Shown piece by piece: positions 1-12,266 of a stretch of 64,000 nucleotides of DNA; position 1 is the first letter of the stretch, and the number at the start of each line of letters is the position of its first letter. Location: assembly GCF_030373225.1 (NCBI RefSeq), contig NZ_JAUCZG010000005.1, positions 107,856-171,855 of the forward strand. Reading direction: 5' to 3'. Under the pieces are notes generated by a model. The model made no database searches. It was not told the origin of the DNA and saw only the letters and a program-made list of their open reading frames with translations. The translations under genes were made by a program, and so were the position numbers. The stretch is from Hydrogenophaga sp. GTDB lineage: Bacteria; Pseudomonadota; Gammaproteobacteria; Burkholderiales; Burkholderiaceae_C.

Positions 1-393
1 GATCTGCACCAGCAACAGCTTTTGGGGCAAGGCCTCCAGCACGGTGGCGTGCATGCGCACCCGGTGCGCAATGCCTCCCTTGAGCTGCAGCACCTGCATC
101 TCGTTCGCTGACGACAGGTCGTTCAGGAACCGGTTGCGTGCGGCCATGTCCGGCCAGTGCCCGAGCTCCAGGGTGGTGCGGCCAACCGCCTCTTCGTGCG
201 ACAAGCCCGTGAGGCGCAGCCAGGCATCGTTGACCGCCAGCAGGCGACCGTCGTGCCAGCTCGAGACCGAAGCCGGCACCGGCGAAGCCATGAAAAGGGG
301 TTCGAAAGGAAGGGCCGGGACCTGGCCCCTGGCGCTCGCCGCGAGGTCGGGGTGGTGCCCGCTGGGCACGGAATCGGGGGCAGCTTCGGGCAT
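1..393 (-). CDS. PAS-domain signalling protein, N-terminal part (runs off left edge)
   Basis: Reverse strand from CAT at 391-393 reads open to the edge: [14 protein letters not shown]...[93 protein letters not shown]-like '[21 protein letters not shown]'. Absent from the ORF track because it has no stop in the window. Confidence 0.8.
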   Translation of the reverse strand, partial: MPEAAPDSVPSGHHPDLAASARGQVPALPFEPLFMASPVPASVSSWHDGRLLAVNDAWLRLTGLSHEEAVGRTTLELGHWPDMAARNRFLNDLSSANEMQVLQLKGGIAHRVRMHATVLEALPQKLLLVQI

Positions 394-555
394 GCGTGCG
401 CTGAGGTTGAGGACAACAGGAACCAGGAAACCACTCGGTCTGCCCGAGCCGAAGGCGACCGGCTCACAGGGGCCGAACTGCTAAAGTCAACGGCTGTCTT
501 GAACATCCTTTCCAAGAGCCTCGCCTTGACCATTCCGCTGGACAAACACACCCCG

Positions 556-3177
556 ATGATGCAGCAATATCTGGCCATCAAGGCCGGATTTCCGCACACA
601 TTGGTGTTTTACCGAATGGGCGATTTCTACGAGCTGTTCTTTGAAGACGCGGAAAAGGCCGCGCGCTTGCTCGATATCACGCTCACCCAGCGCGGCCAGT
701 CTGCCGGTCAGCCGGTGGTCATGGCGGGCGTGCCGTTTCACTCGGTCGACACCTATCTGGCGCGCCTGATCAAGCTGGGCGAATCGGTCGCGCTGTGCGA
801 GCAGGTGGGTGACGTGGCCACCGCCAAGGGGCCGGTGGAGCGCAAGGTGGTGCGCGTGGTCACACCGGGCACGCTGACCGACAGCGAACTGCTCTCCGAC
901 AAGTCCGAAGCCCTGCTGATGGCCGTGCATCCCGGCGCACGGACCGGTTGCGGCCTGGCCTGGATGTCGGTCACCCAGGGCATCGTGTTCCTGGCCCAGT
1001 GCGCCAGCGACGAGCTGGCCGACTGGGTGGCCCGGGTCGGCCCGGGTGAACTGCTCTACAGCGCCGATGCATCCCCCACGTTCGAGAAGACCGTGCAAGC
1101 CCTGTCCTCATCGAACGGGCAGCGGCTGGTGGCGGTGCTGCGCCCGGCCTGGGCCTTCGACGCCAGCCTGGGCCAGCGAAAGCTGCTGGAGCAGCTCCAG
1201 ACGGCCAGCCTCGCCCCCTGGGACGCCCAGGACCTGGGCGACGCCCACGCCGCCGCCTCTGCCCTGCTCAACTACGCCGAGCACACCCAGGGCCGCGCCC
1301 TCAGCCACGTCAAGAGCCTGCAGGTCGCGCGCAACGACGACCTGATCGACCTGCCCCTCAACACCCGTCGCAACCTCGAGCTCACGCTGACCCTGCGCGG
1401 CGAGACCAGCCCCACCCTGTTTTCATTGCTCGATGTGTGCTGCACCGGCATGGGCAGCCGTGCGCTGCGCAGCTGGCTGCTGGCGCCGCCGCGCGAACGT
1501 GCGCAGGCTCGGGCCCGGCTGGCCGCCATCGACACGCTGCGCGGCGGCCTCTGGCAAGGTCTGCGCGCCTCTCTCAAGGGCGCCAGCGACGTCGAGCGCA
1601 TCACCGCCCGCACCGCGCTGCGGCAGGTGAAGCCCCGCGAGCTGGTCGGTCTGGGCCAGACGCTGGAGCGGGCGCAGCAACTGGCCCGCCAGCTCGGGAG
1701 CCAGGAAACTGGCGGCTTGCTGCACGGCATCGGTCAACACCTCACGCCCCCGCCAGGCTGCCAGGCACTGCTCGGCCAGGCCCTGCTCGCTGAACCCGCA
1801 GCGCTGGTGCGCGATGGCGGCGTCATCGCCGACGGCTTCGACACCGAACTCGACGAGCTGCGCGCCATCCAGAACAACTGCGACGGTTTCCTGATCGAGC
1901 TGGAGCGGCGCGAGCGCGAGCGCACCGGCATCAGCAACCTGCGCGTGCAGTTCAACAAGGTGCACGGCTTCTACATCGAGGTCACGCAGGGCCAGGCCTC
2001 CAGGGTGCCCGAGGACTACCGCCGCCGGCAAACCTTGAAAAATGCCGAGCGTTTCATCACGCCCGAACTGAAGGCGTTTGAAGACAAGGCGCTGTCGGCG
2101 CAGGACCGGGCACTGGCGCGCGAGAAGTGGCTGTACGAACAACTGCTCGACCAGATGCAGGCCTTCGTGGCACCGCTCACGCAGCTGGCGCGTGCCATGG
2201 CCGCGCTCGATGCGCTGTGTGCACTGACTGAACGCTCGCTCACGCTGAACTGGACCGCACCGCAGTTCGTGCCCGAGCCCTGCATCGACATCCGTGGCGG
2301 GCGCCACCCGGTGGTGGAGGCTCGGCTGAACGAAACCTGGTCAACGAGCGCGGCCAGCGGCGGTGCCGGCGGCTTCATTGCCAACGACACGGTGCTCGGC
2401 CCCAAGCACCGCATGCAGGTGATCACCGGTCCCAACATGGGCGGCAAGAGCACCTACATGCGCCAGGTGGCCGTGATCGTGCTGCTGGCGAGCATGGGCA
2501 GCTTCGTGCCGGCGGCGTCATGCCGGCTGGGTCCGATCGACGCCATCCACACCCGCATCGGCGCGGCCGATGACCTGGCCAATGCGCAGTCCACCTTCAT
2601 GGTGGAGATGACCGAGGCGGCGCAGATCCTTCACGCCGCCACACCAGAGAGCCTGGTGCTGATGGACGAAATCGGCCGCGGCACCTCCACGTTCGACGGC
2701 CTGGCACTGGCCGGTGCCATCGCCACCCACCTGCACGACAAGTCGCGCGCCTTCACGCTGTTTGCCACGCACTACTTCGAGCTCACCGAGTTCCCGGCCA
2801 GCCACCATGCCGCGCTCAACGTGCACGTGAGCGCGGTGGAATCGGCGGGCAAGGGCGGCGGCAGGACCGGCGGCATCGTGTTCCTGCACCAGATCGAGCC
2901 CGGTCCGGCCAGCCGCAGCTACGGCATCCAGGTGGCACGGCTGGCCGGCGTGCCTGCCGCCGTGGTGCAGCAGGCGCGCCACGCGCTGGCCGCGCTGGAG
3001 GCGCAGAGCGAGGAAAGCCGCACGCAGGTCGACCTGTTTGCGCCGCCACCTGCCACACTGGAGGCCGACGCCCACCCGCTGCAGACCGCACTCGAGCGCA
3101 TCGACCCCGACACCCTGAGCCCGCGCGAAGCGCTGGAGCAGCTCTATTCATTGAAAAAACTGGCCTCCTCAACATGA
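556..3177 (+). CDS. mutS: DNA mismatch repair protein MutS
   Basis: [49 protein letters not shown]; Walker [31 protein letters not shown]. The ORF-track start at 157 is over-extended; ATG 556 or TTG 526 are likelier. Confidence 0.97.
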   Translation: MMQQYLAIKAGFPHTLVFYRMGDFYELFFEDAEKAARLLDITLTQRGQSAGQPVVMAGVPFHSVDTYLARLIKLGESVALCEQVGDVATAKGPVERKVVRVVTPGTLTDSELLSDKSEALLMAVHPGARTGCGLAWMSVTQGIVFLAQCASDELADWVARVGPGELLYSADASPTFEKTVQALSSSNGQRLVAVLRPAWAFDASLGQRKLLEQLQTASLAPWDAQDLGDAHAAASALLNYAEHTQGRALSHVKSLQVARNDDLIDLPLNTRRNLELTLTLRGETSPTLFSLLDVCCTGMGSRALRSWLLAPPRERAQARARLAAIDTLRGGLWQGLRASLKGASDVERITARTALRQVKPRELVGLGQTLERAQQLARQLGSQETGGLLHGIGQHLTPPPGCQALLGQALLAEPAALVRDGGVIADGFDTELDELRAIQNNCDGFLIELERRERERTGISNLRVQFNKVHGFYIEVTQGQASRVPEDYRRRQTLKNAERFITPELKAFEDKALSAQDRALAREKWLYEQLLDQMQAFVAPLTQLARAMAALDALCALTERSLTLNWTAPQFVPEPCIDIRGGRHPVVEARLNETWSTSAASGGAGGFIANDTVLGPKHRMQVITGPNMGGKSTYMRQVAVIVLLASMGSFVPAASCRLGPIDAIHTRIGAADDLANAQSTFMVEMTEAAQILHAATPESLVLMDEIGRGTSTFDGLALAGAIATHLHDKSRAFTLFATHYFELTEFPASHHAALNVHVSAVESAGKGGGRTGGIVFLHQIEPGPASRSYGIQVARLAGVPAAVVQQARHALAALEAQSEESRTQVDLFAPPPATLEADAHPLQTALERIDPDTLSPREALEQLYSLKKLASST

Positions 3178-4001
3178 CTTACTGCGTCGCCGTCAAGCTC
3201 AACGCCGGCATGGTCTTCCTGTCCGACTCGCGCACCAACGCGGGCCTCGACCAGATCAGCACCTTCCGCAAGATGATCGTTTACGAAAAGCCGGGTGACC
3301 GCTTCATGTGCCTGCTGTCTGCCGGCAACCTGAGCGTTTCGCAGTCGGTGCGCGAGATCCTGCAGGTGGAACAACTCGAGGACATCGACGGTGGCGAACC
3401 CATCACCATCTGGAACGCAAAGAGCATGTTCGACGCCGCCCGCGTGCTCGGATCTGCGGTGCGCCATGTGTACGAGCGCGACGGCGATTCGCTGCAGCGC
3501 GCAGGCGTCGAGTTCAACGTGTCGATGATCTTCGGTGGACAGATCCAGGGCGAGGGCATGCGCCTGTTCCAGGTCTATTCGGCCGGCAACTTCATCGAAG
3601 CCACCTCCGAGACGGCGTTCTTCCAGATCGGCGAGTCCAAGTACGGCAAACCCGTTCTCGACCGCGTGATCACACCCGACACCCCGCTCAACGAAGCGGC
3701 CAAGTGCGTGCTGGTGTCGATGGACTCCACCCTCAAGTCCAACCTGTCGGTCGGACTGCCGCTGGACATGGCGGTGTACGAGGTCAACCAGCTGGCCTCC
3801 GACAAGATCACCTGCATCGACGACAACAACCCCTACTTCCGCATGGTGCACAACACCTGGGGGCAGAAGCTGCGCCAGGTGTTCGACAGCATCGAACACC
3901 CGACCTGGGACGGAGCGCACACCGAGGTGCCCTTGCTGAGCACGGGCCCGCGCTGCCAGCCGCTGAAGAAGATCACGAACGCCAGAGAGAAACTGATCTG
4001 A
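3174..4001 (+). CDS. Proteasome-type protease, Anbu/BPH-like
   Basis: [60 protein letters not shown]-terminal MT for a Thr nucleophile; SDSRTNAG motif. ATGA overlap with mutS. Confidence 0.88.
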   Translation: MTYCVAVKLNAGMVFLSDSRTNAGLDQISTFRKMIVYEKPGDRFMCLLSAGNLSVSQSVREILQVEQLEDIDGGEPITIWNAKSMFDAARVLGSAVRHVYERDGDSLQRAGVEFNVSMIFGGQIQGEGMRLFQVYSAGNFIEATSETAFFQIGESKYGKPVLDRVITPDTPLNEAAKCVLVSMDSTLKSNLSVGLPLDMAVYEVNQLASDKITCIDDNNPYFRMVHNTWGQKLRQVFDSIEHPTWDGAHTEVPLLSTGPRCQPLKKITNAREKLI

Positions 4002-4073
4002 GCCTGTGGCCCCCATGCCGCACCGGCGCCGGGCGACCCGGCGGCGCACCCTTCCCGCTGTTTCGCTGAATCC

Positions 4074-4928
4074 ATGTCCCTGATCATCTTCTCGCACGCC
4101 AACAGCTTTCCCGCCAGCACCTACCGCGTCCTGTTCAAGTCGTTGCGAGCCCGCGGCCACGCGGTGCGGGCAGTCGAGAAATTCGGGCACGACCCGGCCT
4201 ACCCGGTCACCAGCAACTGGCCGCACCTGGTGCAGCAGCTCGCCGATTTCGCTGCCCCCGAAATCGAAGCGCACGGCAGCGGTGCCTGGCTGGTCGGCCA
4301 TTCGCTCGGTGGCTTTCTGAGCCTCATGTGCGCCGCTCGCCATCCCCGGCTCGGTGGTCACACGGTCAGGGGCGTGTTGCTGATCGATTCGCCCCTGCTC
4401 GGTGGCTGGCGCGCGCGCACGCTCGAGTTGATCAAACGCACCCAGCTGGTGGGCTCGATCTCGCCCGGCAAGGTCAGCCGCAAGCGGCGCAACAGCTGGC
4501 CCGATGCCCGGACCGCCATGGCCCACTTCGCCGGCAAGAAGGCCTTTGCCGCCTGGGAGCCGCAGGTGCTGCAGGACTACATCACCCACGGCACCCACGA
4601 CCAGATCGACGCCAGCGGCAAACGGCACCGCACGCTGGACTTCGACCGCGACGTGGAAACGGCGATCTACAACACCTTGCCGCACAACCTGGACCGCCTG
4701 CTGCGCCGCCATCCCCTGCCCTGCCCGGTTGCCTTCATCGGCGGCACGCGATCACTCGAAATGCAGCAAGTCGGCACGGCCATGACGCACCGGCTGGTGG
4801 GCGCCAGGCATCCCGAGCGCATGGCGATGATCGAGGGAAGTCACCTGTTTCCCATGGAGAAGCCGCTGGAAACCGCCGCCGCCATCGACGCCATGCTTGC
4901 CACGCTGGCGGCGTCACACCACCCATAA
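4074..4928 (+). CDS. Alpha/beta hydrolase
   Basis: LIIFSHANSFPASTYRVLFKSLRARGH; nucleophile elbow GHSLGG; C-terminal His in EGSHLFPME. Confidence 0.85.
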   Translation: MSLIIFSHANSFPASTYRVLFKSLRARGHAVRAVEKFGHDPAYPVTSNWPHLVQQLADFAAPEIEAHGSGAWLVGHSLGGFLSLMCAARHPRLGGHTVRGVLLIDSPLLGGWRARTLELIKRTQLVGSISPGKVSRKRRNSWPDARTAMAHFAGKKAFAAWEPQVLQDYITHGTHDQIDASGKRHRTLDFDRDVETAIYNTLPHNLDRLLRRHPLPCPVAFIGGTRSLEMQQVGTAMTHRLVGARHPERMAMIEGSHLFPMEKPLETAAAIDAMLATLAASHHP

Positions 4929-4936
4929 GGGAAAAC

Positions 4937-4956
4937 CCTCAGGGCAGACCCTGAGG
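4937..4956 (+). terminator. GC-rich 8-bp hairpin after hydrolase gene (possible terminator)
   Basis: CCTCAGGG-CAGA-CCCTGAGG; no T-run follows. Confidence 0.35.
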
Positions 4957-5023
4957 TGAGGGGGGCAGCGGCTCCGGTATAACCGCAGGGCACACTCCAC
5001 CCCCCACAAGAGGCCCTGCTGCC

Positions 5024-6952
5024 GTGCCCTTGACACCCCCGACACCCACTGACCCGCTGACCCAGCGGCTCTGGTCGCACTTGAAACTCTGGCAGCCCTC
5101 GCGGCACAGCATGGCCAGGCGCCTGGTGGTGGCTTTCGTGATCACCGTGCTGGCCGCCTGGATGCGCGTGGCGCTCGCACCCGCCGAATCGGGCGGGCGA
5201 TTCATCACCTTGTCCCTGGCCGCGGCTGTGGCGGCGCTCTACGGCGGCTTTCGGGTCGGCATGTTCAGCACCCTGGTGGGCATGCTGATCGTCAACTTCC
5301 TGCTGGTCAAACCCTATTTCAGCCTGGCGTTCGCCGACCCGGTGGAGGCGCTCTGGCTCAACAGCTGGCACCTGCTCACGCAGGTGGTGGTGGTGGGTGC
5401 CATTGCCCTGATGCAGCGGCAGAACCAGCGCTTGCGGGAGGCCACGGCCGACATCCAGCGCGGCGCCAAGCAGCTCGAGGACACCTTCGAACACAGCTCC
5501 ACCGGCATGGCGCACAGCCACATCGACGGGCGCTGGATCCGGGTGAACCAGACCTACTGCGACCTGATCGGCTACTCCCGTTCCGAGGTCATGGCGCTGA
5601 GCTTTCGGGACTTCACCCACCCTGACGACCTCAAGCTCGACGAGGAGCTGTTGCAGCGCGCGCTCAAGGGCGAGATCGCCAACTACAGCATCGAGAAGCG
5701 CTACATCCACCAGCGCGGCCATGTGGTCTGGGTGCACCTGACCCTCTCGCTGGTGCGCAAGGACAGCGGCGAGCCCGATTACCTGATCGCGGTGGTGCAG
5801 GACATCACGGCACGCAAGGCGACCGAAGAGGCGCTGCGCACCAGCGAACAGCTGCTGCGCCAGGCCCACCAGATCGCGGGGCTGGCCAGCTGGCACGCCG
5901 ATGTCGCCACCCGCCGCTTCGTGACGCTCTGGGGCTCGCACGAGGTGCTGGACCTGCCGACCGCTGAATTCAGCGACGACGAACTGCTGGCCATGACGCA
6001 CCCCGACGACCGCCCCGGTGTGCTGCAGCACTGGGCATTGGCGGTCAAGGGGCTGGTGGACTACGACATCGAATACCGCCTCAACATCCGCGGCGAGGAC
6101 CGCTGGTTCTCGGTGCGCGCCGAGTTCGACCGCGATGTCCAGGGCCGCGCGGTGCGGGCGGTGGGCGTCACGCAGGACGTGACCGAGCGCAGGCGCCACG
6201 CCATGCAGATCCAGCAGCTCAACGCCTCGCTGGAGCACCGCATCGACGAGCGCACGCGCGCCCTGAAGGCGGCTTACGACGAGCTGGAGAGTTATTCCTA
6301 CGCCGTGGCGCACGACCTGCGCTCGCCGCTGCGCATCATCAACGGATTCGCGCAGGCGCTGCAAGAAGACAACCCCGAACTCGACGGCGCGAGCCTGGCG
6401 CATCTGGAGCGCATCATGGGCGCGAGCAAGAAGATGGGCGAGCTGATCGACGGCCTGCTCACGCTCTCGCAGTTCTCACGCGGCGACCTGCAGCGCAAGC
6501 CGGTGAGCATCAGCTCCATGGCCAGTCGCCTGCTCGACGAATTCTCTGCCGCCGACCCGCAACGCGACGTGCGCTGGGTGGTCGAGCCCGGCCTCAACGC
6601 CATGGCCGATCCGCCGCTGATCGAGGCGCTCATGCAGAACCTGCTGAACAACGCCTGGAAGTACACCGCCCAGACGCAGAAGGCCGAGATCCGGGTGTAT
6701 GCACAGGAGGTCCACGGGCAGACGCGCTTCTGCGTGAGCGACAACGGAGCCGGTTTCGACATGGCCCGCGCGGGCAAGCTGTTCCAGCCGTTCCAGCGCC
6801 TGCACATGCCCAACGAATTCGCCGGTCTGGGCATCGGTCTGGCCACCTCGCTGCGCATCGTGCAGCGCCACGGCGGCAGCATGGCCGCCAACGGCGAGCC
6901 CGGCAAAGGCGCGACCTTCTGCTTCAACCTCTACGCGCCTCTGGCGGCGTAG
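5024..6952 (+). CDS. Membrane PAS-domain sensor histidine kinase (DUF4118-like N-terminus)
   Basis: N-terminal TM helices; PAS segments (TFEHSSTGMAHSHIDGRWIRVNQTYCDLIGYSRSEVM); H-box SYAVAHDLRSPLRIINGF; N-box QNLLNNAWKYT; FCVSDNGAGFDM. GTG start. Confidence 0.9.
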   Translation: MPLTPPTPTDPLTQRLWSHLKLWQPSRHSMARRLVVAFVITVLAAWMRVALAPAESGGRFITLSLAAAVAALYGGFRVGMFSTLVGMLIVNFLLVKPYFSLAFADPVEALWLNSWHLLTQVVVVGAIALMQRQNQRLREATADIQRGAKQLEDTFEHSSTGMAHSHIDGRWIRVNQTYCDLIGYSRSEVMALSFRDFTHPDDLKLDEELLQRALKGEIANYSIEKRYIHQRGHVVWVHLTLSLVRKDSGEPDYLIAVVQDITARKATEEALRTSEQLLRQAHQIAGLASWHADVATRRFVTLWGSHEVLDLPTAEFSDDELLAMTHPDDRPGVLQHWALAVKGLVDYDIEYRLNIRGEDRWFSVRAEFDRDVQGRAVRAVGVTQDVTERRRHAMQIQQLNASLEHRIDERTRALKAAYDELESYSYAVAHDLRSPLRIINGFAQALQEDNPELDGASLAHLERIMGASKKMGELIDGLLTLSQFSRGDLQRKPVSISSMASRLLDEFSAADPQRDVRWVVEPGLNAMADPPLIEALMQNLLNNAWKYTAQTQKAEIRVYAQEVHGQTRFCVSDNGAGFDMARAGKLFQPFQRLHMPNEFAGLGIGLATSLRIVQRHGGSMAANGEPGKGATFCFNLYAPLAA

Positions 6953-6990
6953 ATCCGGGTCACGCGCCTCTGGCGGCGCAGATCCGGTTC
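6933..6990. repeat. 29-bp tandem duplication across the stop of the histidine kinase
   Basis: acgcgcctctggcggcgTagatccggGtc (6933-6961) then acgcgcctctggcggcgCagatccggTtc (6962-6990), 27/29 identical. Confidence 0.9.
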
Positions 6991-7819
6991 AAGCCGTCCA
7001 GTCGACCCACCCCAGTGCCGCGCTCACCAGAATGAGCGCCCCGAACGCGATGCGGTACCAGGCAAACGGCACAAAGGTGTGCGTGCCGACAAACCGCAGC
7101 AACCAGCGCACACAGACCCAGGCCGACAGCCAGGAAAAGAACAGGCCGACCGCAAACAGCGGAATGTCGGCGGTGCTCAGCAGCTCGCGGTTCTTGTAGA
7201 TGTCGTAGGCGGCGGCGCCGAACAGCATGGGAATGGCGAGGAAGAAGCTGAACTCGGTGGCGGCCTTGCGGTTGAAGCCGAGCAGCATGGCACCAATGAT
7301 GGTTGCGCCCGATCGGCTCACGCCGGGCACCAGGGCGGTGCACTGCACCAGCCCCACCTTGAGCGCATCGGTCCAGCGCACCTGGTCCACCGATTCAATG
7401 TGCACCCGGGCGCCTCGTTTCTGCAGCCATTCGGCCCACAGGATCACGAAGCCGCCCACGATGAAACCCAGCGCCACCACCACCGGCTGGAACAGCACGC
7501 CCTTGATGAAGTCGATGAAGAGAAACCCTGCCAGCGCCGCCGGAAAAAACCCGATCAGCACGTTGGCGGTGAAGCGCTGTGCCACCGCTTCGCGCGGCAG
7601 GCCGACCAGGGTGTCCCAGAGCTTGCCGGCGTACAGAGAGACGATCGCGAGGATGGCACCGGTCTGGATCACCACCTCGAACAGCTTGATCTTCTCGCCA
7701 GGCATGTCCAGCAGCGTCGCCGCCAGAATCAGGTGGCCGGTGGAGGACACCGGCAAGAACTCGGTGAGCCCCTCCACCACGCCCATGATGGCGGCCTTGA
7801 TCAACAACACGAAATCCAT
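6989..7819 (-). CDS. uppP: Undecaprenyl-diphosphatase
   Basis: [47 protein letters not shown] motif. Confidence 0.96.
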   Translation of the reverse strand: MDFVLLIKAAIMGVVEGLTEFLPVSSTGHLILAATLLDMPGEKIKLFEVVIQTGAILAIVSLYAGKLWDTLVGLPREAVAQRFTANVLIGFFPAALAGFLFIDFIKGVLFQPVVVALGFIVGGFVILWAEWLQKRGARVHIESVDQVRWTDALKVGLVQCTALVPGVSRSGATIIGAMLLGFNRKAATEFSFFLAIPMLFGAAAYDIYKNRELLSTADIPLFAVGLFFSWLSAWVCVRWLLRFVGTHTFVPFAWYRIAFGALILVSAALGWVDWTA

Positions 7820-7926
7820 GGAACGGGCACGCCGCCGGGGCGCTTCTCAGGTGGACCGCGGACCCGACACGGGCCCGACCGGCAGGCCGGTATCGTACCT
7901 GCAGCCCGAGGCGGTCCGGGGCATGT

Positions 7927-9896
<1,970 letters not shown>

Positions 9897-9898
9897 GG

Positions 9899-11245
9899 TC
9901 AGAACGGCATGCGCGGGCCGCTCGCACGGGCTGGCGTCGCCGCCGCGGCCCCGGAGACGCCGGTGACCACGGTGGCGCCTTCGACCAGTGCGTCCGCGTT
10001 CGGGGAGTCGGGCCGCAGCATCAACTCGGTGGCGGTGCCGTCGCTCACGCCCAAGCGCACGTCGAAGGCTTCGGGCTGCCCCTTGTCGTTCAGCAGGAAG
10101 ATGCGGCCGCGCTGCGCCGATCCCCGTCCCGCAGCGCCCGCGCGCGGCGCGGCGGCAGCGGCAGGCGCATCGGCCGGGCCCGCCGGCACGGCTGCTGGCT
10201 CCACGCCGGCGATGCGCACCCGCAGGGCGGCGTTGGGCACTTTCAGCACCGCCTGGCGCGATTCGGTCACCACACGCACATTGGCCGTCATGCCGGGCAA
10301 CAGGCGCCCCGTGGTGTTGGAGAAGCCCACCACCGCCACGTAGGTCACCACATTGGACACGTTGGTGGCGGCCTTGCGCACCTGGCGCACCTCGCCTTCG
10401 AAGGTCTGGCCCGGGAAGGCATCGACCGTGAAGCTGGCCTTCTGACCCGCCTGGATGCGGCCCACGTCGGCCTCGTCGATGCTGGCATCCACCTGCATGT
10501 CGGAGAGGTTCTGCGCGATCACGAACAGCTCGGGCGCCTGCAGGCTGGCGGCCACGGTCTGGCCTTTCTCGACCGTGCGCTTGATCACGATGCCGTCCAC
10601 CGGCGAGGTGATGCGGGTGCGCGAGAGGTCGACGCGGGCCTGCGCCAGCGCGGCTTCGCGCTGGGCCACGTTGGCCTGCGCGCTCTGGATCTGCGCCTGG
10701 CTCACGGCCACCAGCGCCTGCACCGCCTTGAGCGATTCGGCAGCCGAGCTCACGGCAGCCGCGGTGCGGTCGGCCTCGCTCTGGGCGATGAAGCCCTGCG
10801 CCACCAGGCTCAGGTTGCGCTCGTGGATGCGCCGGGCCTCGATCAGCTCGGTCTGGGCGCGCGACACGTTGGCCCGGCTTGACGCCGCATTGGCCAACGC
10901 GATCTGCACCGCAGCGCGCGCCGCGTCCACATCGGCCTGCGAGGAGCGCACGCGGTATTCGAAGGTCTGGGGGTCGATCTCGGCAATCAGCTGGCCGGCC
11001 TTGACCTCGGTGTTGAAGTCCACGTGCACCGCTCGCACCTGGCCCGAGACCTGCGTGCCCACCGACACCTGCGTCACCGGGTTGACCGTGCCGCTGGCCG
11101 ACACACTGGCCTGCAGCGAGCCGCGTTCGATCACGGCGGTGCGGTACTGCACGGCCGATTTCTCGCTGAGCTGGTTCCACCACCAGGCGCCGCCGCCCAT
11201 GAGCGCCAGCACCACCGCACTCGAAATCCACGTCGCTTTGTTCAT
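9899..11245 (-). CDS. MacA-like efflux periplasmic adaptor
   Basis: VQYRTAVIERGSLQASVSASGTVNPVTQVSVGTQVSGQVRAVHVDFNTEVKAGQLIAEIDP; coiled coil; SPVDGIVIKRTVEKGQTVAAS. Confidence 0.92.
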   Translation of the reverse strand: MNKATWISSAVVLALMGGGAWWWNQLSEKSAVQYRTAVIERGSLQASVSASGTVNPVTQVSVGTQVSGQVRAVHVDFNTEVKAGQLIAEIDPQTFEYRVRSSQADVDAARAAVQIALANAASSRANVSRAQTELIEARRIHERNLSLVAQGFIAQSEADRTAAAVSSAAESLKAVQALVAVSQAQIQSAQANVAQREAALAQARVDLSRTRITSPVDGIVIKRTVEKGQTVAASLQAPELFVIAQNLSDMQVDASIDEADVGRIQAGQKASFTVDAFPGQTFEGEVRQVRKAATNVSNVVTYVAVVGFSNTTGRLLPGMTANVRVVTESRQAVLKVPNAALRVRIAGVEPAAVPAGPADAPAAAAAPRAGAAGRGSAQRGRIFLLNDKGQPEAFDVRLGVSDGTATELMLRPDSPNADALVEGATVVTGVSGAAAATPARASGPRMPF

Positions 11246-11446
11246 GCAGCCATTGTAGGAACGGGGTGGGCGCCAGCGCCGCTGCGGGGTATCGGCGCGG
11301 TAAGCCGCGGGTAAAGACGCTCGGGGCGCTGCATTTCACGCCGCCCGCCGGGGGTTTCGCGACAGCGAGAGGCGCTTCGTCGCAAACCGCTGGGCCCGCC
11401 GCTGGCGCGTGGGCACAGTGCGTGCACCCACCCACCGGAGAGCGCC

Positions 11447-11878
11447 ATGCAACTCACGCCCCTCATCGCCGTGCACCTCACCGCCGCACTGGCCGCCATC
11501 GCCATCGGGCCCATCGCCCTGTGGGCGCGGCGCGGTCACGCGAACCGCCAGAGCCTGAACCAGCGCCCCCGCCTGCACCGCGCCGCGGGCTACGCCTGGG
11601 TCACGCTGATGCTCATCACCGCCTTGTCAGCCGTCTTCATCCGCGACTTCAACCTGCCCAACATCGCCGGCTACACACCCATCCACCTGCTGGTGCCCGT
11701 GGTGCTGGCGAGCCTGTTCCTGGCGTTTCGCCAGCTGCTGAGCGGCAACGTGGGTGGGCACCGCAAGACCATGGTCACGCTCTACGTCGGCGCCTGCCTG
11801 ATCGCAGGCGCCTTCACCCTGCTGCCCGGGCGCTTTCTGGGCCAGCTGCTGTGGGACCAATGGCTTGGCCTGGTCTGA
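11447..11878 (+). CDS. DUF2306-like membrane protein
   Basis: MQLTPLIAVHLTAALAAIAIGPIALWARRG...RLHRAAGYAWV...; multiple TM helices. Confidence 0.75.
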   Translation: MQLTPLIAVHLTAALAAIAIGPIALWARRGHANRQSLNQRPRLHRAAGYAWVTLMLITALSAVFIRDFNLPNIAGYTPIHLLVPVVLASLFLAFRQLLSGNVGGHRKTMVTLYVGACLIAGAFTLLPGRFLGQLLWDQWLGLV

Positions 11879-11931
11879 CCCCTTTTTTTCCTGTCGTCCT
11901 TTTTCTTTCCCTTTTCACTGAAAGCCTGACC

Positions 11932-12234
11932 ATGAACATGCACCCACAACACCCTGCCTCTGAATCCGAACTCGACCGCATCGCCCGCCGCCGCGTGGGC
12001 GCCCGCATGGGCTGGTATGTCCACGCGCTGGTCTATCTCGCCGTCAACACCGCGCTCATGGGCATCTCCCTGGCCAGCGGGCGCCATTGGGCCATCTACC
12101 CGGCGCTGGGCTGGGGCCTGGGCCTGCTCATGCACGGCGTGGGGGTGTGGGTGGCGCTCGGCGGCGGTGGCCTGCAGGCTCGGCTGGTGGCGCAGGAACG
12201 CGAGCGCCTGGACCGGGAGCGCCAGGGCCTGTGA
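11932..12234 (+). CDS. 2TM domain-containing protein
   Basis: MNMHPQHPASESELDRIARRRVGARMGWYVHALVYLAVNTALMGISLASGRHWAIYPALGWGLGLLMHGVGVW. Start trimmed from ORF start 11266. Confidence 0.8.
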   Translation: MNMHPQHPASESELDRIARRRVGARMGWYVHALVYLAVNTALMGISLASGRHWAIYPALGWGLGLLMHGVGVWVALGGGGLQARLVAQERERLDRERQGL

Positions 12235-12266
12235 GCCAGGCCCCGGCCTTGCGGGATACTGCGTCC

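Noticed and set aside
157-555. N-terminal extension of the mutS ORF
   Set aside because: Overlaps the divergent PAS coding region and has no MutS similarity; true start is at 526 or 556.
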